DNA of 64,000 nucleotides from Macrolepiota albuminosa (GCA_027475525.1 JAMWFC010000134.1:1-64000); one strand, 5' to 3'; shown: positions 1 through 11,760, counted from the stretch's first letter. Translations and numbers: made by a program. Notes: generated by a model not told the origin, from the sequence alone.

Positions 1-165
1 AATTCATACTGTCGGTTAACGTCGGCGTTGTATTTTTTGACAGATGACTTGGACATTTTCGAGCCGTGGAGGACCAGAGCTCCTCCACATTGACTTACTT
101 AGTGACCCGGACAAAAACGTGTCCCTCCTTACATCGAGACTGGCTACCAGTCTCAAAGGGGGGCA

Positions 166-435
166 TGTAACAGATTATACATAGTTAATTAATTAATATA
201 TACTTATATTAGTTAATTATTATTACTCTATCTACATGCTGGCTGCCTTACATAAGGCAGCCAATTTTACTGTCATACTCGTAGTACTAGAATCGAATAT
301 CGATCTGGTTCTGTTGGTGTGACCGTAAGGCTAACCATATACTTGACTTTGTTTCACGTAGTACTAGAATCGAATATCGATCTGGTTCTGTTGGTGTGAC
401 CGTAAGGCTAACCATATACTTGACTTTGTTTCACA
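166..435 (+). repeat. Solo or terminal LTR, Ty3/gypsy-like
   Basis: Starts TGTAACAG directly after a purine-rich stretch (aaaggggggca), as at a retrotransposon polypurine tract, and ends near ...TTTCACA. The same TGTAAC start and purine tract occur at the 3' LTR of the large element at 43275, so 1-165 is probably the 3' tail of a related element. The LTR contains an exact 77-bp tandem duplication (281-357 and 358-434) that is probably an assembly artefact. Its right boundary is uncertain. Confidence 0.55.
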
Positions 436-465
436 TTTTTCTTTGCTATTATTGGCTTCCCCTTC

Positions 466-897
466 CTTATTTATCTCTGCTTTTTTCATCTTGCTTCTAT
501 TCATAGGGTCTTCTTTCTCATTTTGGCCCTTCTCTGTATTTATGCTTCTTTTGACAGCCTTCGATTTATATTTTTTTTCACCTTTTAGCCATGCCAAATC
601 TGGTATTGTCAGATCAGATCTTCCTTTGATCCAGGATCTTCTAGATTGATCCCATTTTGCTCTATCTGCCAGCCCCATGCTTCCCCTTCATATTACAGTG
701 GCTGGACTATTGTTGAATTGATAGCTTGAGCTGGTCTCTGCCCTATTCCATTCTGTACTTTCTGTGCATTTATTGGGGTGTTTTTGGAGATATAATTTGT
801 TGAGACTGCTACCAGAAGGCTTACAGTTTTCAGACTTAATAAATGTTTATTTTGACTTCTGGTGCATGTTGTGTCCCTGACTGCTAGTACAGCATCA
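466..897. repeat. Dispersed repeat D, copy 1
   Basis: Diverged direct copy of 43604-44029, both ending in a block that reads ...CAGCATCATATCA. On the minus strand it begins TGATATGATGCTGTAC, and the related string TGATATGACACTGTAC recurs in reverse at about 989, which suggests a copia-like LTR in minus orientation. No coding potential is supported in 436-1064. Confidence 0.5.
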
Positions 898-1064
898 TAT
901 CACTAGAGGATGCTAGAGGATACTAACAGATGCCAACAAATGCCAACAAATGCTGGCAGATGCTAGTGAATATGTACAGTGTCATATCAGAATCTGGTGG
1001 TGGCTCTGAAAATATCTTAGAGTAGTTCCTGAAGTGGAAGTTGTGACAGAACAGGCAGAATCAA

Positions 1065-1170
1065 ATCAAAACAGTAAAATGAGGGAATGACAGAAGAAAT
1101 AAGAGAATGAATGGAAGGAGAGTGAAGAGATAAGGAGTGAAAGAAGGAAGAAATGAGGAGTCCCCTGACA
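1065..1170 (-). repeat. LTR fragment of the CCCCTGACA gypsy family
   Basis: About 106 bp that match the terminal part of the LTRs at 15539-16037 and 21518-21953, including the end GAGGAGTCCCCTGACA. The rest of the LTR is missing, so this is a relic. Confidence 0.75.
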
Positions 1171-2069
1171 GCACTCCAGGCACACTTGGGTACAGCCAAA
1201 CTGTATAAGCAGTTTTCAACTACTAGTCCTCAGCCAATCATCCCTAGGAAAGTTGTCAGCCTTACTGGCCTCTTTTTTGCCAGAGAGTTGTGTAAATTGC
1301 CTTTTCACTGTCTCCTCTTCCTCTGCTCCTGCCTCTTCAGACACATTCTCAATGTAAACTTCCACAATTCTCATTATAGCTGATCTGCAGCTTGTTTAGT
1401 CCTGCTTACTCAATTCAGAGTCACATGTAGGCCTGGGCATGTCATCAATTCAGCAGATATTAAAGTGCCTGCTGTGCTTGGAGGCTGCCTAGCTTCCTTC
1501 TGTAGTCCTTTGAATGCCAGTCAGCTAGACTGCCATAATTCTTCTGGACCCTGGACTATTGGAAGGGTCAGTCCCCCCAGCATTTTATCATGTGATCACA
1601 GCAGCAACCTACTAGTTCAGTGTCAGCTCTTCATGCATCTAGACTTGGCCTTGTGGGGTCCCTGAGCTTTTGCTGAGTCATCCAGCAATTGGTAGCCATT
1701 TCACCCACCCTTTGTGGTGACTGTAGGAATAGAGTCACTCATTGTTGTCTCCTGTTTGAAATTTGCATAGTGTGGCTGTGCAAGAAGCTCAAGAAGCTAA
1801 TAGAGTTCTGTCACTGACTTTTTGTCCAATGTTGGCTGCTAGGCAATAGATTCTAGCTAGAAGATTTAAAAAAATGTAATGAAAATCACAGTTAAAAGAG
1901 CTAAAAATTCAGACTCAGTGAATTACACCAGTCATAGTCTATTGTCAATGTAGTCTAAACACAACAATAAGCTACATAACTAAGTAGGTGTAGTATCTAA
2001 TTTGTATCTACAAAAATATGTAATGTATAAATTGTAATTAAAATTTGATTATAGTTAGCTAAGTACTAA
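1171..2069. other. Intergenic region downstream of NLR copy 1
   Basis: CpG-poor, AT-rich sequence. The longest suggestive minus-strand frame (about 1380-1220) encodes an acidic peptide of about 52 residues and has no recognisable family. The final 250 bp are very AT-rich and presumably hold the 3' UTR of the NLR-like gene. No supported gene. Confidence 0.5.
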
Positions 2070-2089
2070 CTATGCATGTAGTTTGCTAT

Positions 2090-4670
2090 ATATAGCAAGG
2101 TTAGACATAGCTTGAATAGTATCTGGATAATTCTTACCTAATGCTTGTTGCCTGACTTTGAGCACTTCTTGTTGAAGAGTCTCAGCCTCTTCTAGTTTTC
2201 CACCTTGTCTAAGTGTTTTAGCAAGATTAAACATGGCATCAATAGTATCTGGATGACTGCTCCCTTTAGCTTCTTGACAAACTTTGAGTAGCTCTTGTTG
2301 AAGAGTCTCAGCCTCTTCTAGTTTTCCACCTTTACTAAGTGTTACAGCAAGACTAGACATGGCTTGAATAGTTTTTAGATGGCTTTTCCCTAAGGCTTTC
2401 TGCCAGACTTTGAGCACTTCATGTTGAAGAGTCTCAGCTTCTTTCAGTTTTTCACCTTGGCTAAGCATTAGGGCAAGATTAAACATAGCATCAATAGTAT
2501 CTGGATGATTGCTACCTAAGGCTTGTTGCCTGACTTTAAGCACTTCTTGTTGAAGAGTCTCAGCCTCTTTCAGTTTTTGATCTTGACTGAGTATTATAGC
2601 CAGACTAGACATAGCATTAATAGTTTTTGGATGACTCCTCCCTAAGGCTTGCTGCCACACTTTAAGCACTTCTTGTTGGAGCATCTCAGCTTCTTTCAGT
2701 TTTCCACCTCGACTAAGTATTAGAGCAAGATTAAACATAGCATCAATAGTATCTGGATGATTGCTACCTAAGGTTTGTTGCCTGACTTTGAGCACTTCTT
2801 GTTGAAGAGTCTCAGCCTCTTCTAGCTTTCCACCTTGGCTAAGTATTATAACAAGATCAAACACGGCATCAATAGTATCTGCATGACTGCTCCCTTTAGC
2901 TTCTTGACAAACTTTGAGTAGTTCTTGTTGAAAAGTCTCAGCCTCCTCCAGTTTTCCACTTTGAGCAAGTTTTTTAGCAAGATCAAACATGACATCAATA
3001 GTATCTGGATGACTGCTCCCTTTAGCTTCTTGACAAACTGTTAGTAGTTCTCGTTGAAGAGTCTCAGCCTCTTCCAGTTTTCCACCTTGATTAAGTGTTA
3101 CAGCAAGACTAGACATGGTTTGAATAGTTTTTGGATGGCTCCTTCCTAAGGCTTGCTGCCTAACTTTGAGCACTTCTTGTTGAAGAGTCTCAGCCTCTTC
3201 CAATTTTCCATCTTGACCAAGTATCATAGCAAGGTTAGACATGGCTTGAATAGTATCTGGATGATAGCTACCTAAAGCTTGTTGCCTGACTTTGAGCACT
3301 CTTTGTTGAAGAGTTTCAGCCTCTTCTAGTTTTCCATTTTGACTAAGTGTTACCACAAGACTAGACATGGCTTGAATAGTTTGTGGATGACTGCTCCCTA
3401 AGGCTTGCTGCCAGACTTTCAGTACTTCTTGTTTAAGACCCTCTGCTTCTTCCAGTTTTCTATCTAGGCCAAGTGTTATAGCAAGATTCAACATGGCTTG
3501 AATAGTATCTGGATGATTGCTACCTGAGGCTTGTTGCCTGACTTTGAGCACTTCTTGTTGAAGAGTCTCAGCTTCTTCCAATTTTCCATCTTGACTAAGT
3601 GTTACAGCAAGACTAGACATGGCTTGAATAGTTTTTAGATGACTGCTACCTAAGGCTTGTTGCCTGACTTTGAGCACTTCTTGTTGAAGAGTCTCAGCCT
3701 CTTTCAGTTTTCCACGTTGACCAAGTGTTTTAGCAAGATCAAACATGGCATCAATAGTATCTGGATGACTGCTTCCTTCAGCTTCTTGACAAACTTTGAG
3801 TAGTTCTTGTTGAAGAGTCTCAGCCTCCTCCAATTTTCCACCTTGATTGAGTATTTTAGCAAGATCAAACATGACATCAATAGTATCTGCATGACAGCTC
3901 CCTTCAACTTCTTGACAAACTTTGAGTAATTCTCATTGAAGAGTCTCAGCCTCCTCCAGTTTTCTACCTTGGCCAAGTGTTACAGCAAGATTAAACATGG
4001 CATCAATAGTATGTGGATGATTGCTACCTAAGGCTTGTTGCCTGACTTTGAGCACTTCTTGTTGAAGAGTCTCAGCCTCTTCCAGTTTTCCATCTTGACT
4101 AAGTGTTATAGCAAGACTAGATATAGCTTGAATAGTTTTTGGATGATTGCTACCTAAGGCGTGTTGCCTGACTTTGAGCACTTCTTGTTGAAGAGTCTTA
4201 GCTTCTTCCAATTTTCCATCTTGACCAAGTATCATAGCAAGGTTAGACATGGCTTGAATAGTATCTGGATGATTGCTACCTAAGACTTGTTGCCTGACTT
4301 TGAGCACTTCTTGTTGAAGAGTCTCAGCCTCTTCCAGTTTTCCATTTTTACTAAGTGTTACAGCAAGACTAGACATGGCTTGAATAGTTTTTGGATGATT
4401 GCTTCCTAAGGCTTGCTGCCAAAGTTTCAGTACTTCTTGTTTAATAGCCTCAGCCTCTTTCCATTTTCCACCTTGGCCAAGTATTATAGCAAGGTTAAAC
4501 ATGGCATCAATAGTATTTGGATAACTGCTTTCTTCACCTTCTTGACAAACTTTGAGTACTTCTCGTTGAAGAGTCTCAGCCTCCTTCAGTTTTCCACCTT
4601 CACCAAGTGTTTTAGCAAGATTGAACATGGCATAAACAGTATCTGGATGGCCTCTTCCCAGTATTTTTGT
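2090..4670 (-). repeat. Tandem 126-bp TPR-encoding array, about 21 units
   Basis: Units of 42 codons resembling kinesin-light-chain-type TPRs, each with a variant of HPDTIQAM-LA-LGKLEEAETLQ. Units of the KTIQAMSS type mostly alternate with DTIQAMSN or DTIDAMFN types, giving a 252-bp higher-order period. The other copy has only 14 units, so the array has changed length since duplication. Confidence 0.85.
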
Positions 4671-6852
4671 ACAGTTTCTAAGAATATGCTTTTCAAGTTG
4701 CTCTGCATCATTCCAAAAGTATGCACATGAGAAAATTTGACTCAGCATGTTTGCTAATTTGTTATTATCACATTCATAATTTAGATGTTTGACCAGCACT
4801 TGTATATGCAGCACCCATTGAGCTGCATCATGGTATTCATACTTCTGATTTCCTAAGCAAAAAAATAATTGTTGTCCACATTTTTTGGCTTTTTTCTGCT
4901 CTTCGCTTGTTAATGATTCAAAAGCCCAACCATGAACAAGTGAGTGAAACTCTAACAGTGTGACTTCTTCTTCTCTTACTTCAACTAATGAGTATGACCT
5001 GAGCATGTCAATTGCTTCTTCAACTAATTTATCACTCCAATCTTTGTTATCTGTAACAAACTTTTGAAGACAATCTTGTAATTCTTGAGTGTCCACTTCA
5101 AGACAATCTGAGAAATTTTCCCAAGCTCTTTCAAGGATTGAAATAGGTATCTTAGAGTGGTGTAACACACTACATAACATGAGAAGTACTTTTGCTCTTT
5201 CATTTAACTTCTTATAACTCAGATTCCATGTGGCAAAAATAGAAAGTTGATAGCTATCAATTTTCTGCTTTCTTTCTGTTGCTAAATATCTCATCTTATC
5301 TCTTTTATACCTTTCAAGATACTGCTTCACTTTAATATGTTTATTGTAAAATAGATAGCTCCCTGCTTGAATAATAGCTAATGCTAAATAGCCTAGTTCT
5401 TGAACAAGTTCATTTGCAGCTTCTTGCTCAGTTTGCTGCCTCTGACTAGCTTTATAGAAAGCTTTTAAGGAGTCTTCAATTGTTAATCCTCCAATTTTAT
5501 AATGATTTCCAGGTGCATATATGCTAGATGCTTCATTTCTGCTTGTTATAAGAATATTTCCATGACTGCATTTTGGAAAAAAATCTTGTAGATCAACATC
5601 AGGATCATCAGCATTGTCAAAAAGCATCAACCATTCTTTTTTTTGATAACAGAGCCATGTCAGTGCAGCAGCAGGGTTTTTTTCAGTCAAATTAACACTC
5701 TGAGCAAGTAAAGTCAAAAACTGCTCAATTGATGCTTTAGAGCTAGCATTGAGCATATATATAGAAGAAAATCTAGTTGATCAAATTAAACTGTAACTTG
5801 GTAAAAAGTACAAGCTATCTCATACCTGCTTCCAAATTCACGGCAAAAATACAGTGCAATTTGTGTCTTTCCAGCTCCACCCAAGCCATGCAGCACACAA
5901 TGCTGCTGTACTTGCATTTTTAATGAAGATTGATGAGGATCAAAACAATGTTCAAGATGTGACAAAATGTCTGCTCTGCCAATAAACAATGGAGATGGAG
6001 CAGGAATAATAGAAAGAAGTGCAGAGATAAGTAGATGACAAGGTGTTTGTTTATCAGAAGGACTTGTAGCCATGGTTCCACCTTCTCATCAATATCAGCA
6101 AATAGTACAGTCAATTGAGTTGAGTAACTTACAAAAAGCCTCAAGAGTACTCTTTTGAGAACAACTATATAAAGTCTTCGTTAGTCCATCCAATTCCTGT
6201 GTGACTTTGGCCTTCTCTAAATAAGACAAAGTATGTGTCTTAATTTCTCCCTGTCTATTCCATTCATCCAAAGCCAGCTTTTGAAGGCCTTGATCAACAT
6301 TAAGTCTGTAAAACAGGCCACAAATTTGCATAGAAAACTCTCCAAAGCTCTCTGCTAGCCCTTCGCAATTGGTAGCTATCCGATAAAGAAGTCCCATCAT
6401 TTTTTGGCCAATAAAATTGGTGGGCAACCAAGAGATAATGCCAGGGTGCCCTGCTCCAATGCTAACAAAACATGCAACTGGTTGAGAAAGACCAAAAACC
6501 ATGAGAGCCTCTTTCAGAACCAAGTTGGTTGGATTGCTATAGCCCAAACCTGCACCTATAAAGGTTTCAGGGACTCCACCAGAACTAATAGAGACACATT
6601 TAAAAAAATCAGGAGTAGCAGTGGTGGCACAAGCGGCTTGCACCACTGTACAATCATAGCCTTGATTGGCTTCTACCTCATATGTTCTGAAGATCCGAGG
6701 GGTCATATTGACAGAAGGAAGAGCCACCACAAAGCTTTGAGGTCATTACAGTGTCAGCTGAGAAGCAAAATTGTGGACGGACTAGAATACCTTCTGCAGA
6801 CAGGATCATCCTCTCTCATCAAGGCATCCTCCGGAAATCCAGCAGATCGTAA

Positions 6853-7006
6853 GATGCTTCTCATGCCAGACTCAAAGACAGTTGCCTTGAACTTCTCGCC
6901 CCGAAGGCTCCATTTCTTGACATCAGAGTGATGCTTCTCATGCCAGACTCAAAGACAGTTGCCTTGAACTTCTCGCCCCGAAGGCTCCATTTCTTGACAT
7001 CAGAGT
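6853..7006. repeat. Exact 77-bp tandem duplication (likely assembly artefact)
   Basis: 6853-6929 is repeated identically at 6930-7006. The homologous site in the second copy (about 48776-48852) has one unit only. The duplication adds 77 bp to exon 3 and breaks the frame. Ten other exact 77-bp tandem duplications occur in the window. Confidence 0.9.
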
Positions 7007-7392
7007 ATACGTCCCGGCTGAACGATACATACTTCTCAATAGCCAAGTCGATAGGCATACGGAGTCGACCAAGCATCAACGCAATTACTCTGATACACCA
7101 TCATCGAATATTCAACTGTGTAGTGATGCTTTGTCACATACCCTCCTGTTCCAGCCCCACCGATTATGTCAAAATAATCACAAGGCTTAGGCAGAGATTT
7201 AGCGTTTTCCAAGTGCATAATACGAGACATGATTTCTCTGAGTATAATGAGCTCAGACAGTCCACGTACACCACCGTCATCTGGATCATCCATCCCGACA
7301 ATGTTTAGTAATTGTGTTCGTAGTCAAAAGAGCCTACCCAAAGATAACATTCTCAACCCGCGTTGTTTTAGATCTGTGTCGATATTCTGCAT

Positions 7393-8258
7393 GGGAGGGG
7401 GGGGGTGAATAGTTGAACTTGATTGAACAAGGGGAAGAAAAGAATGCGTTTTCTCATCTTTAATTGATTCGTTACAGAAAGATGTCCTCACGCTTGGGCC
7501 TTTGCTCCCACACCCTAAAACATCAACCGTTTTTATGTTGAGATAAGATAGTCCTACACAAGACTTATTCAAGTTTTTCTGGACATTACATTTGGAATGT
7601 CGGAAAAATCTCAGATACCTTATCTGGTTCAAAACCAGATTAGGTCAAATCAGGCTGTCAAGCCCAGGACTGGTTTGGCAGGCGCACATCTAACCAGAGC
7701 TGATATGGCATAATAAGGACGCCTGATCTCGTCTGATGTGCCAACGCTTGTCTGATTTGGCCTGAGAATGGTCTGTCCAAAGTAGCATGATCACGGCTGA
7801 TTCTGTCTGACCCGGCCGGCCATCAGCATTTTTCCGACAAACGGTAGGGAGTGAGTGCTTTGAGATCATTTCAGCCAACGACGACACTATTATGCCCGAC
7901 CACGCAGTAGGGATGGGACTCGGAAGTATGGAGGAATTATACAGTTTATGGGTATGTAATCAGGATTGGGTATCGGAATCAGTCGTTCACAACCGTATTA
8001 AATTATATATCCACTACTACTTTATCTACACGCCGATGTGCATCAACCTCTTCTCGAGTTGAACGGGAAGCAAGTGCGGATTTCTCTATCATGGCAGTGG
8101 TCGATCGATAAGCTACAGGCTAGTAACAACAGTCCGAAAAGATCACCAGCGGCAAGTGTGTCACAACTCTCACACGCTCTCGGGTTCCCGAGACAGACTA
8201 TCCGTGTACCTAGCGCACAAACGTGGGGACGGAGGTTTTTGATTTCCGTCATCGACAC
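7393..8258. other. 5' flank of NLR copy 1
   Basis: Homologous to 49241-49975. It holds the presumed 5' UTR and promoter of the NLR-like gene, interrupted by the MITE at 7598-7839. A short frame in copy 2 (49430-49762, 110 codons) is not conserved here, so it is not supported as a gene. No promoter element can be assigned with confidence. Confidence 0.5.
7598..7839. mobile_element. MITE, 242 bp, with 12-bp terminal inverted repeats
   Basis: Starts TGTCGGAAAAAT and ends ATTTTTCCGACA, a perfect 12-bp inverted repeat. It is absent from the homologous position in the second segment (about 49480), which gives an empty-site comparison. The flanks suggest a 2-bp AA target duplication, but this is weak. 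The interior has no coding potential. The superfamily cannot be assigned from the ends alone. Confidence 0.7.
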
Positions 8259-9432
8259 TAAGGCTCCAACCATTTAGTTTGTTTACCGTTTAGTTTAACA
8301 GGAGGTGTAAACGATCAATAAACGGTAAATAAACAGTAAATGGTTATGTAACCAAGGGATGTTTCGGATAGTGACTTAATAAAGACTAATGGACTAGGGA
8401 AAGAGGGGAACAAGCAGTACGATCCGCCTGACGTTGTGCGACAAATTCTCGCCTTTTAGCATCCTTCATCGTTATGTGTTGGAACCTAACGCAGCAGCAG
8501 ACTTATTCTAGATGCGACCAACACCTAGATGAATACGTGGTAAGTATCAATCCTCAGATCACGTAAACTGAACTGTATTATAGTACCTAGATGAATACGT
8601 GGTAAGTATCAATCTAGGTAATCGTATGTTAGTTGTGTTTAATGTAGACAACGATGGCAGACAGCGTACCCTCAGATCACGTAAACTGAACTGAGGGTAT
8701 CGGTGCTGTCTGTCGAATATATAAGTGTTTCTTGTACAAAGGAAGTGAATGGCCTTCATGACCCTGATGTTGTGTCCGTGGTACTCCTTTTACTCGTCAC
8801 ACATATCACATCCTAACATTATGTACTTTTTCTCCCAGCGAGGTACTCTGAATTACTTTACGTAATGTAGCTGGGAATTATAATCTCATTTTCATTTTCG
8901 TGGCCATGATGAGAACACTATTCTTTGGATGTAACTAAGTAACTATAAACTAGCATGACAGTGTTGCATTATGTGCCCAGAATGCGATATAAACTCTTTA
9001 GTCTGGGTTGCCAAAGCCTTTCAAGGGCGATAGTATGTCTGAGTCACTCCCCTTGTGGAAAATATCTCGACACTCTCTCGACCACTTCCTGTCTCAGTAC
9101 CACTGGAACAAGAAGATGACAAAATGTATCGTGTTCTCATTGTATAAGAGGGTGAGACTCCATATGCTACTTTTAACTGACACTTTGATCTCTTGTTTAA
9201 GGAGGACAATGACTGCCCATGATAGACAAGGACGGCTTCATTATATACGGCGAGGTCCCCATGGCATATTCACCGCCACCAAGACACAGCCGCGTCTCAA
9301 TTAGATGATTGATTTTGTATTCTATACTATGACAAGTTCGACAAAATACATCTCATTTTGAGGCTGTAAACTGTTTGTTTACCGTTTTCGTTTAATTTAG
9401 TTGTAAACGAAAACTAAACGGTTGGAGCCTCA
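8259..9432. mobile_element. Non-autonomous hAT-like DNA element with nested solo LTR
   Basis: Ends are TAAGGCTCCAACCATTTAG on the left and, read inward from the right, TGAGGCTCCAACCGTTTAG. The flanking 8-bp direct repeat ATCGACAC (8251-8258 and 9433-9440) is the target duplication length typical of hAT elements. The homologous site in the second segment (about 49978) lacks the insertion. No transposase is encoded; a 98-codon frame at 9008-9304 (+) has no recognisable family. Without the nested LTR and its target duplication the element would be about 827 bp. Confidence 0.85.
8477..8818 (-). repeat. Solo LTR (TGTTAGGA family), minus orientation
   Basis: Read on the minus strand it starts TGTTAGGATG and ends GTTCCAACA. 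It is flanked by the 5-bp duplication TTATG (8472-8476 and 8819-8823). A TATA-like TTATATATT lies at about 8724-8716. Downstream there is segment A, a GT...AG intron-like stretch (8669-8614) with a CTAAC branch-like motif, and segment B. An intron-less A+B copy follows, joined between 8552 and 8551. The LTR at 22302-22676 has the same architecture. Confidence 0.85.
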
Positions 9433-11470
9433 ATCGACACAACTGCCTTCCATCCCATGATCCCAACCACACACAAACACGTGATGCAATTCCCCTCTTA
9501 TCCCCATACACCACACAGCGCCACACAAGCACGGATGCATGGGTCAGTTCCCGAAAATCATCATCGGCTATCAGTCATCTCATCTTCAGCACTGGCATTC
9601 GGGTCTTCGAATCAGTGCCTCACTTGGTTTTTATTTTACCCGAGCCTACCCCACTGCAAGCGGCATAGTCATCCTCCAAGCTCGGGTCCGAGCCCGAATC
9701 TCTTTTGATCCATCCGGTACCGACCTTTCCACCAACTATCAAAGTGAATTTTCACTCTTTTCTCTAGTATCTTCGAGACTTAAGTTCGAAATGGGCCGGG
9801 GCCTCGCACCGTGGCTAGACGCTCTATGATCTCCTCTCTCTAAAGAAAAATATGTTTCTACGAAACAAAGAACGCAACTAGTGAACATGGGGGGTGATGG
9901 TACCACCGTTTCAGCTGCAGGTTTCACATTTCATTTCACCACGTGCGCCACGTACATACCAACATCGAATTCTAAGCTAGCGTCCCAGCTACCGACTTAG
10001 ATTTCCATTTCTTTTTCTCTTTTTTCCCTTTCTTCCTTAAAAAAAACACTACCACTATCTATCCTCCACTAAACCCTCAAAAAAAGACGTTCCAAGTCTC
10101 AGCTTCAACATACGCATAAATTCATCAAAAAAATCATTCCACATTAATCCAGAACCGAGTTCCTGGGTTTCACCATGCTAGCGCGTCCCAACTACCGACT
10201 TTTAATTTCCTTTCTTTGCGTTTTCTTTGCCTTACCTTCTCTTCGCATCCACGAACCCAATCCACCCACGTACATCCAAGAACACTACAAAAAAAAGTCC
10301 AAGCAACCGCACGCACGCACGCATGCACGCAAACACACTCAACTCAACTCAAACCACACCACTCAAACCAACTAACCAACCACACAAGAAAAAAAACACA
10401 ACGATAGGTATTATTACTATATTCACAATGTGGATATCATACACGAAACCAAACGTGTGTGTATGCGCACGCGCGGGTGGGTGTGGCGAGTGTGAGGGGA
10501 GGCGGAGGCGTAAGACGTAACACGTAAGACGTAAGATGTAAGACAAAGGATAAGGGAGAATAGAGACGGGAGCACGGCAGCACGGGAGACATAAACGAGG
10601 CACGGGGGGAGGGGGCGTAGGGATGAAATCAATATCAAGAGCTTAAGAAAAAAAAACAAGATCAAGAACGAGAACAAGAACGAGAACAAGAACGTCCTAT
10701 CAAGAAAAAACACCTGGATCCAACGGCAAGGGTGTGTATATGAGGAATTGGGATTGGGTGGGTGTTGGGGAAGAGGTGATGTGGCATAAGAGAATGAGAG
10801 GTGAGATGGGAGGTAGGGGCGAGGGGGGTGTTCAAAATTCACGATCATAATCAAATACATTTCTCGATATCAAGAAGTAATCAATACGCACAAAAAAAAA
10901 AGACAAACACAAACAAAAAGACAAAGAAAAAAGGACACGAAAACCCCAAATACGCAGGTCTATTTGACACAAAACAACAGGGTCCGGGTCTCACAACGAA
11001 GAAAAAATCCAAAGGAATGCGATGCGATGCGGTAGTGCTATGCGTTGGTGGGGGGCCCAGTTGTAGGTCAAAAAGCCAGCGGACGCCCCGCCCCGACGTC
11101 TGTGTTGGGAGTGCGGGGAGTGCGGGGGTGGGGGTGGGGGTAAGGGTAAGGGTCGGGGTAAGGGTGTGGGAGCGTTCTCGTGATGCGAGGGGGGAGAAGT
11201 TTAATAAAAGAAGAACCCTGCATGACGCGGCGGGCGGAAGGCGACTAGGTTAAAGTTCGAGTTGATTGGGTTTGATGTTGATGTGAAACGGCGAGTCGGC
11301 GCGCGAGGTTCAAGTAAAGGATCTAGACCCATGCAGAGAAAAAAAAATACATTAATATTTCACGCCATGTGCCAATTGGTATGTTAGAAACTCACAAAAC
11401 AAATAAAAACGGCATGTTGGTGACAAGACGAAAACAAAAGGAAAAAAACACCAAGCCACCAGCAACAGCA
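9433..11470. other. Non-coding duplicated flank, first copy
   Basis: Homologous to 49980-51500. It contains C/A-rich and microsatellite-like tracts (about 10310-10400), repeated ACGTAAG-type units (about 10505-10545) and a G-rich block (11109-11172, runs of GGGG and GGGTAAGGGT) with potential for G-quadruplex formation. Frames here are not conserved between the copies, so no gene is called. The 3' part probably holds the 3' UTR of the truncated Zn-cluster gene. Confidence 0.5.
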
Positions 11471-11473
11471 AGT

Positions 11474-11760
11474 TGCGCTGACCGTCGACGCAGGTGTCTG
11501 GGGTATTGTACTTGATGTAGCGTTCGCACGGTTGGCCCTCGTCGCATCGCTTGCAGGCATTGGCGCAGTTGGTGCACTGCTCGCGTCAGTACGGGCACAC
11601 GCAGCCAAGCAAACACGTACCGCCATCTTGACCTGTTTGCGCTTCGGGCGGAGTGCGGCGGCCTGGGCATTCGCTGGGGGACAAGTCAGTCAGACAACAA
11701 CACGTGACGGGAGGGCATACGCTGGGACGGGGGGCTGGGGTAGTAGACCATGCCCTGTGC
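11474..11760 (-). pseudogene. Truncated Zn(II)2Cys6 regulator, copy 1 fragment
   Basis: Matches the start of exon 3, all of exon 2 and a piece of exon 1 of the intact gene at 51568-52648. The cysteine cluster region is still readable. Most of exon 3 is deleted: after the GQRK region, sequence homologous to about 52200 is joined to 3' flank homologous to about 51530, a loss of roughly 670 bp. Exon 1 is cut at 11760, where methyltransferase sequence begins on the other strand. This is a relic that cannot encode the full protein. Confidence 0.85.

Larger units (their letters stand above)
2070..7392 (-). pseudogene. Patatin-NB-ARC-TPR (NLR-like) protein, copy 1, disrupted
   Basis: Paralogue of the gene at 44860-49240. 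Six exons can be placed by homology and GT-AG sites: 7392-7338, 7280-7142, 7089-6791, 6734-6133, 6081-5826, 5772-2070. Order: patatin-like domain, NB-ARC with P-loop GLGGAGKTQIAL, then about 21 tetratricopeptide repeats of 42 residues. NLR-like STAND ATPases of this type are thought to act in fungal non-self recognition or programmed cell death. Two lesions are visible. A 77-bp exact tandem duplication in exon 3 (6853-7006) shifts the frame. An in-frame TGA at 3933-3935 splits the repeat array, where sister repeats have CGA. If the 77-bp unit is an assembly artefact, the TGA is the only defect found. The patatin nucleophile is Gly in G-A-G-T-G and the Asp motif is also changed. The first intron donor is GTAGGC, weaker than in copy 2. 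Confidence 0.85.

Noticed and set aside
1171..2069. Short acidic minus-strand peptide frame as a gene
   Set aside because: About 52 codons, no family, no splice partners, in repeat-derived sequence.
6861..7079. Two overlapping frames of the patatin region in copy 1 read as separate genes
   Set aside because: They are exon 3 in two frames, produced by the exact 77-bp duplication; homology to copy 2 shows one exon.
8577..8611. The repeated blocks near 8523-8693 and 22488-22645 as further assembly duplications
   Set aside because: Their offsets are not 77 bp, the copies have diverged, and the missing piece is an exact GT...AG interval in two independent LTRs.
11109..11172. Telomere-like GGGTAAGGGTAAGGGT block
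   Set aside because: The unit is not TTAGGG, it is short and irregular, and its homologue near 51137-51205 has drifted. Only G-quadruplex potential is noted.
10227..11253. Several frames of 60-150 codons in the duplicated flank
   Set aside because: They arise from microsatellite and purine-rich tracts and are not conserved in the second copy.
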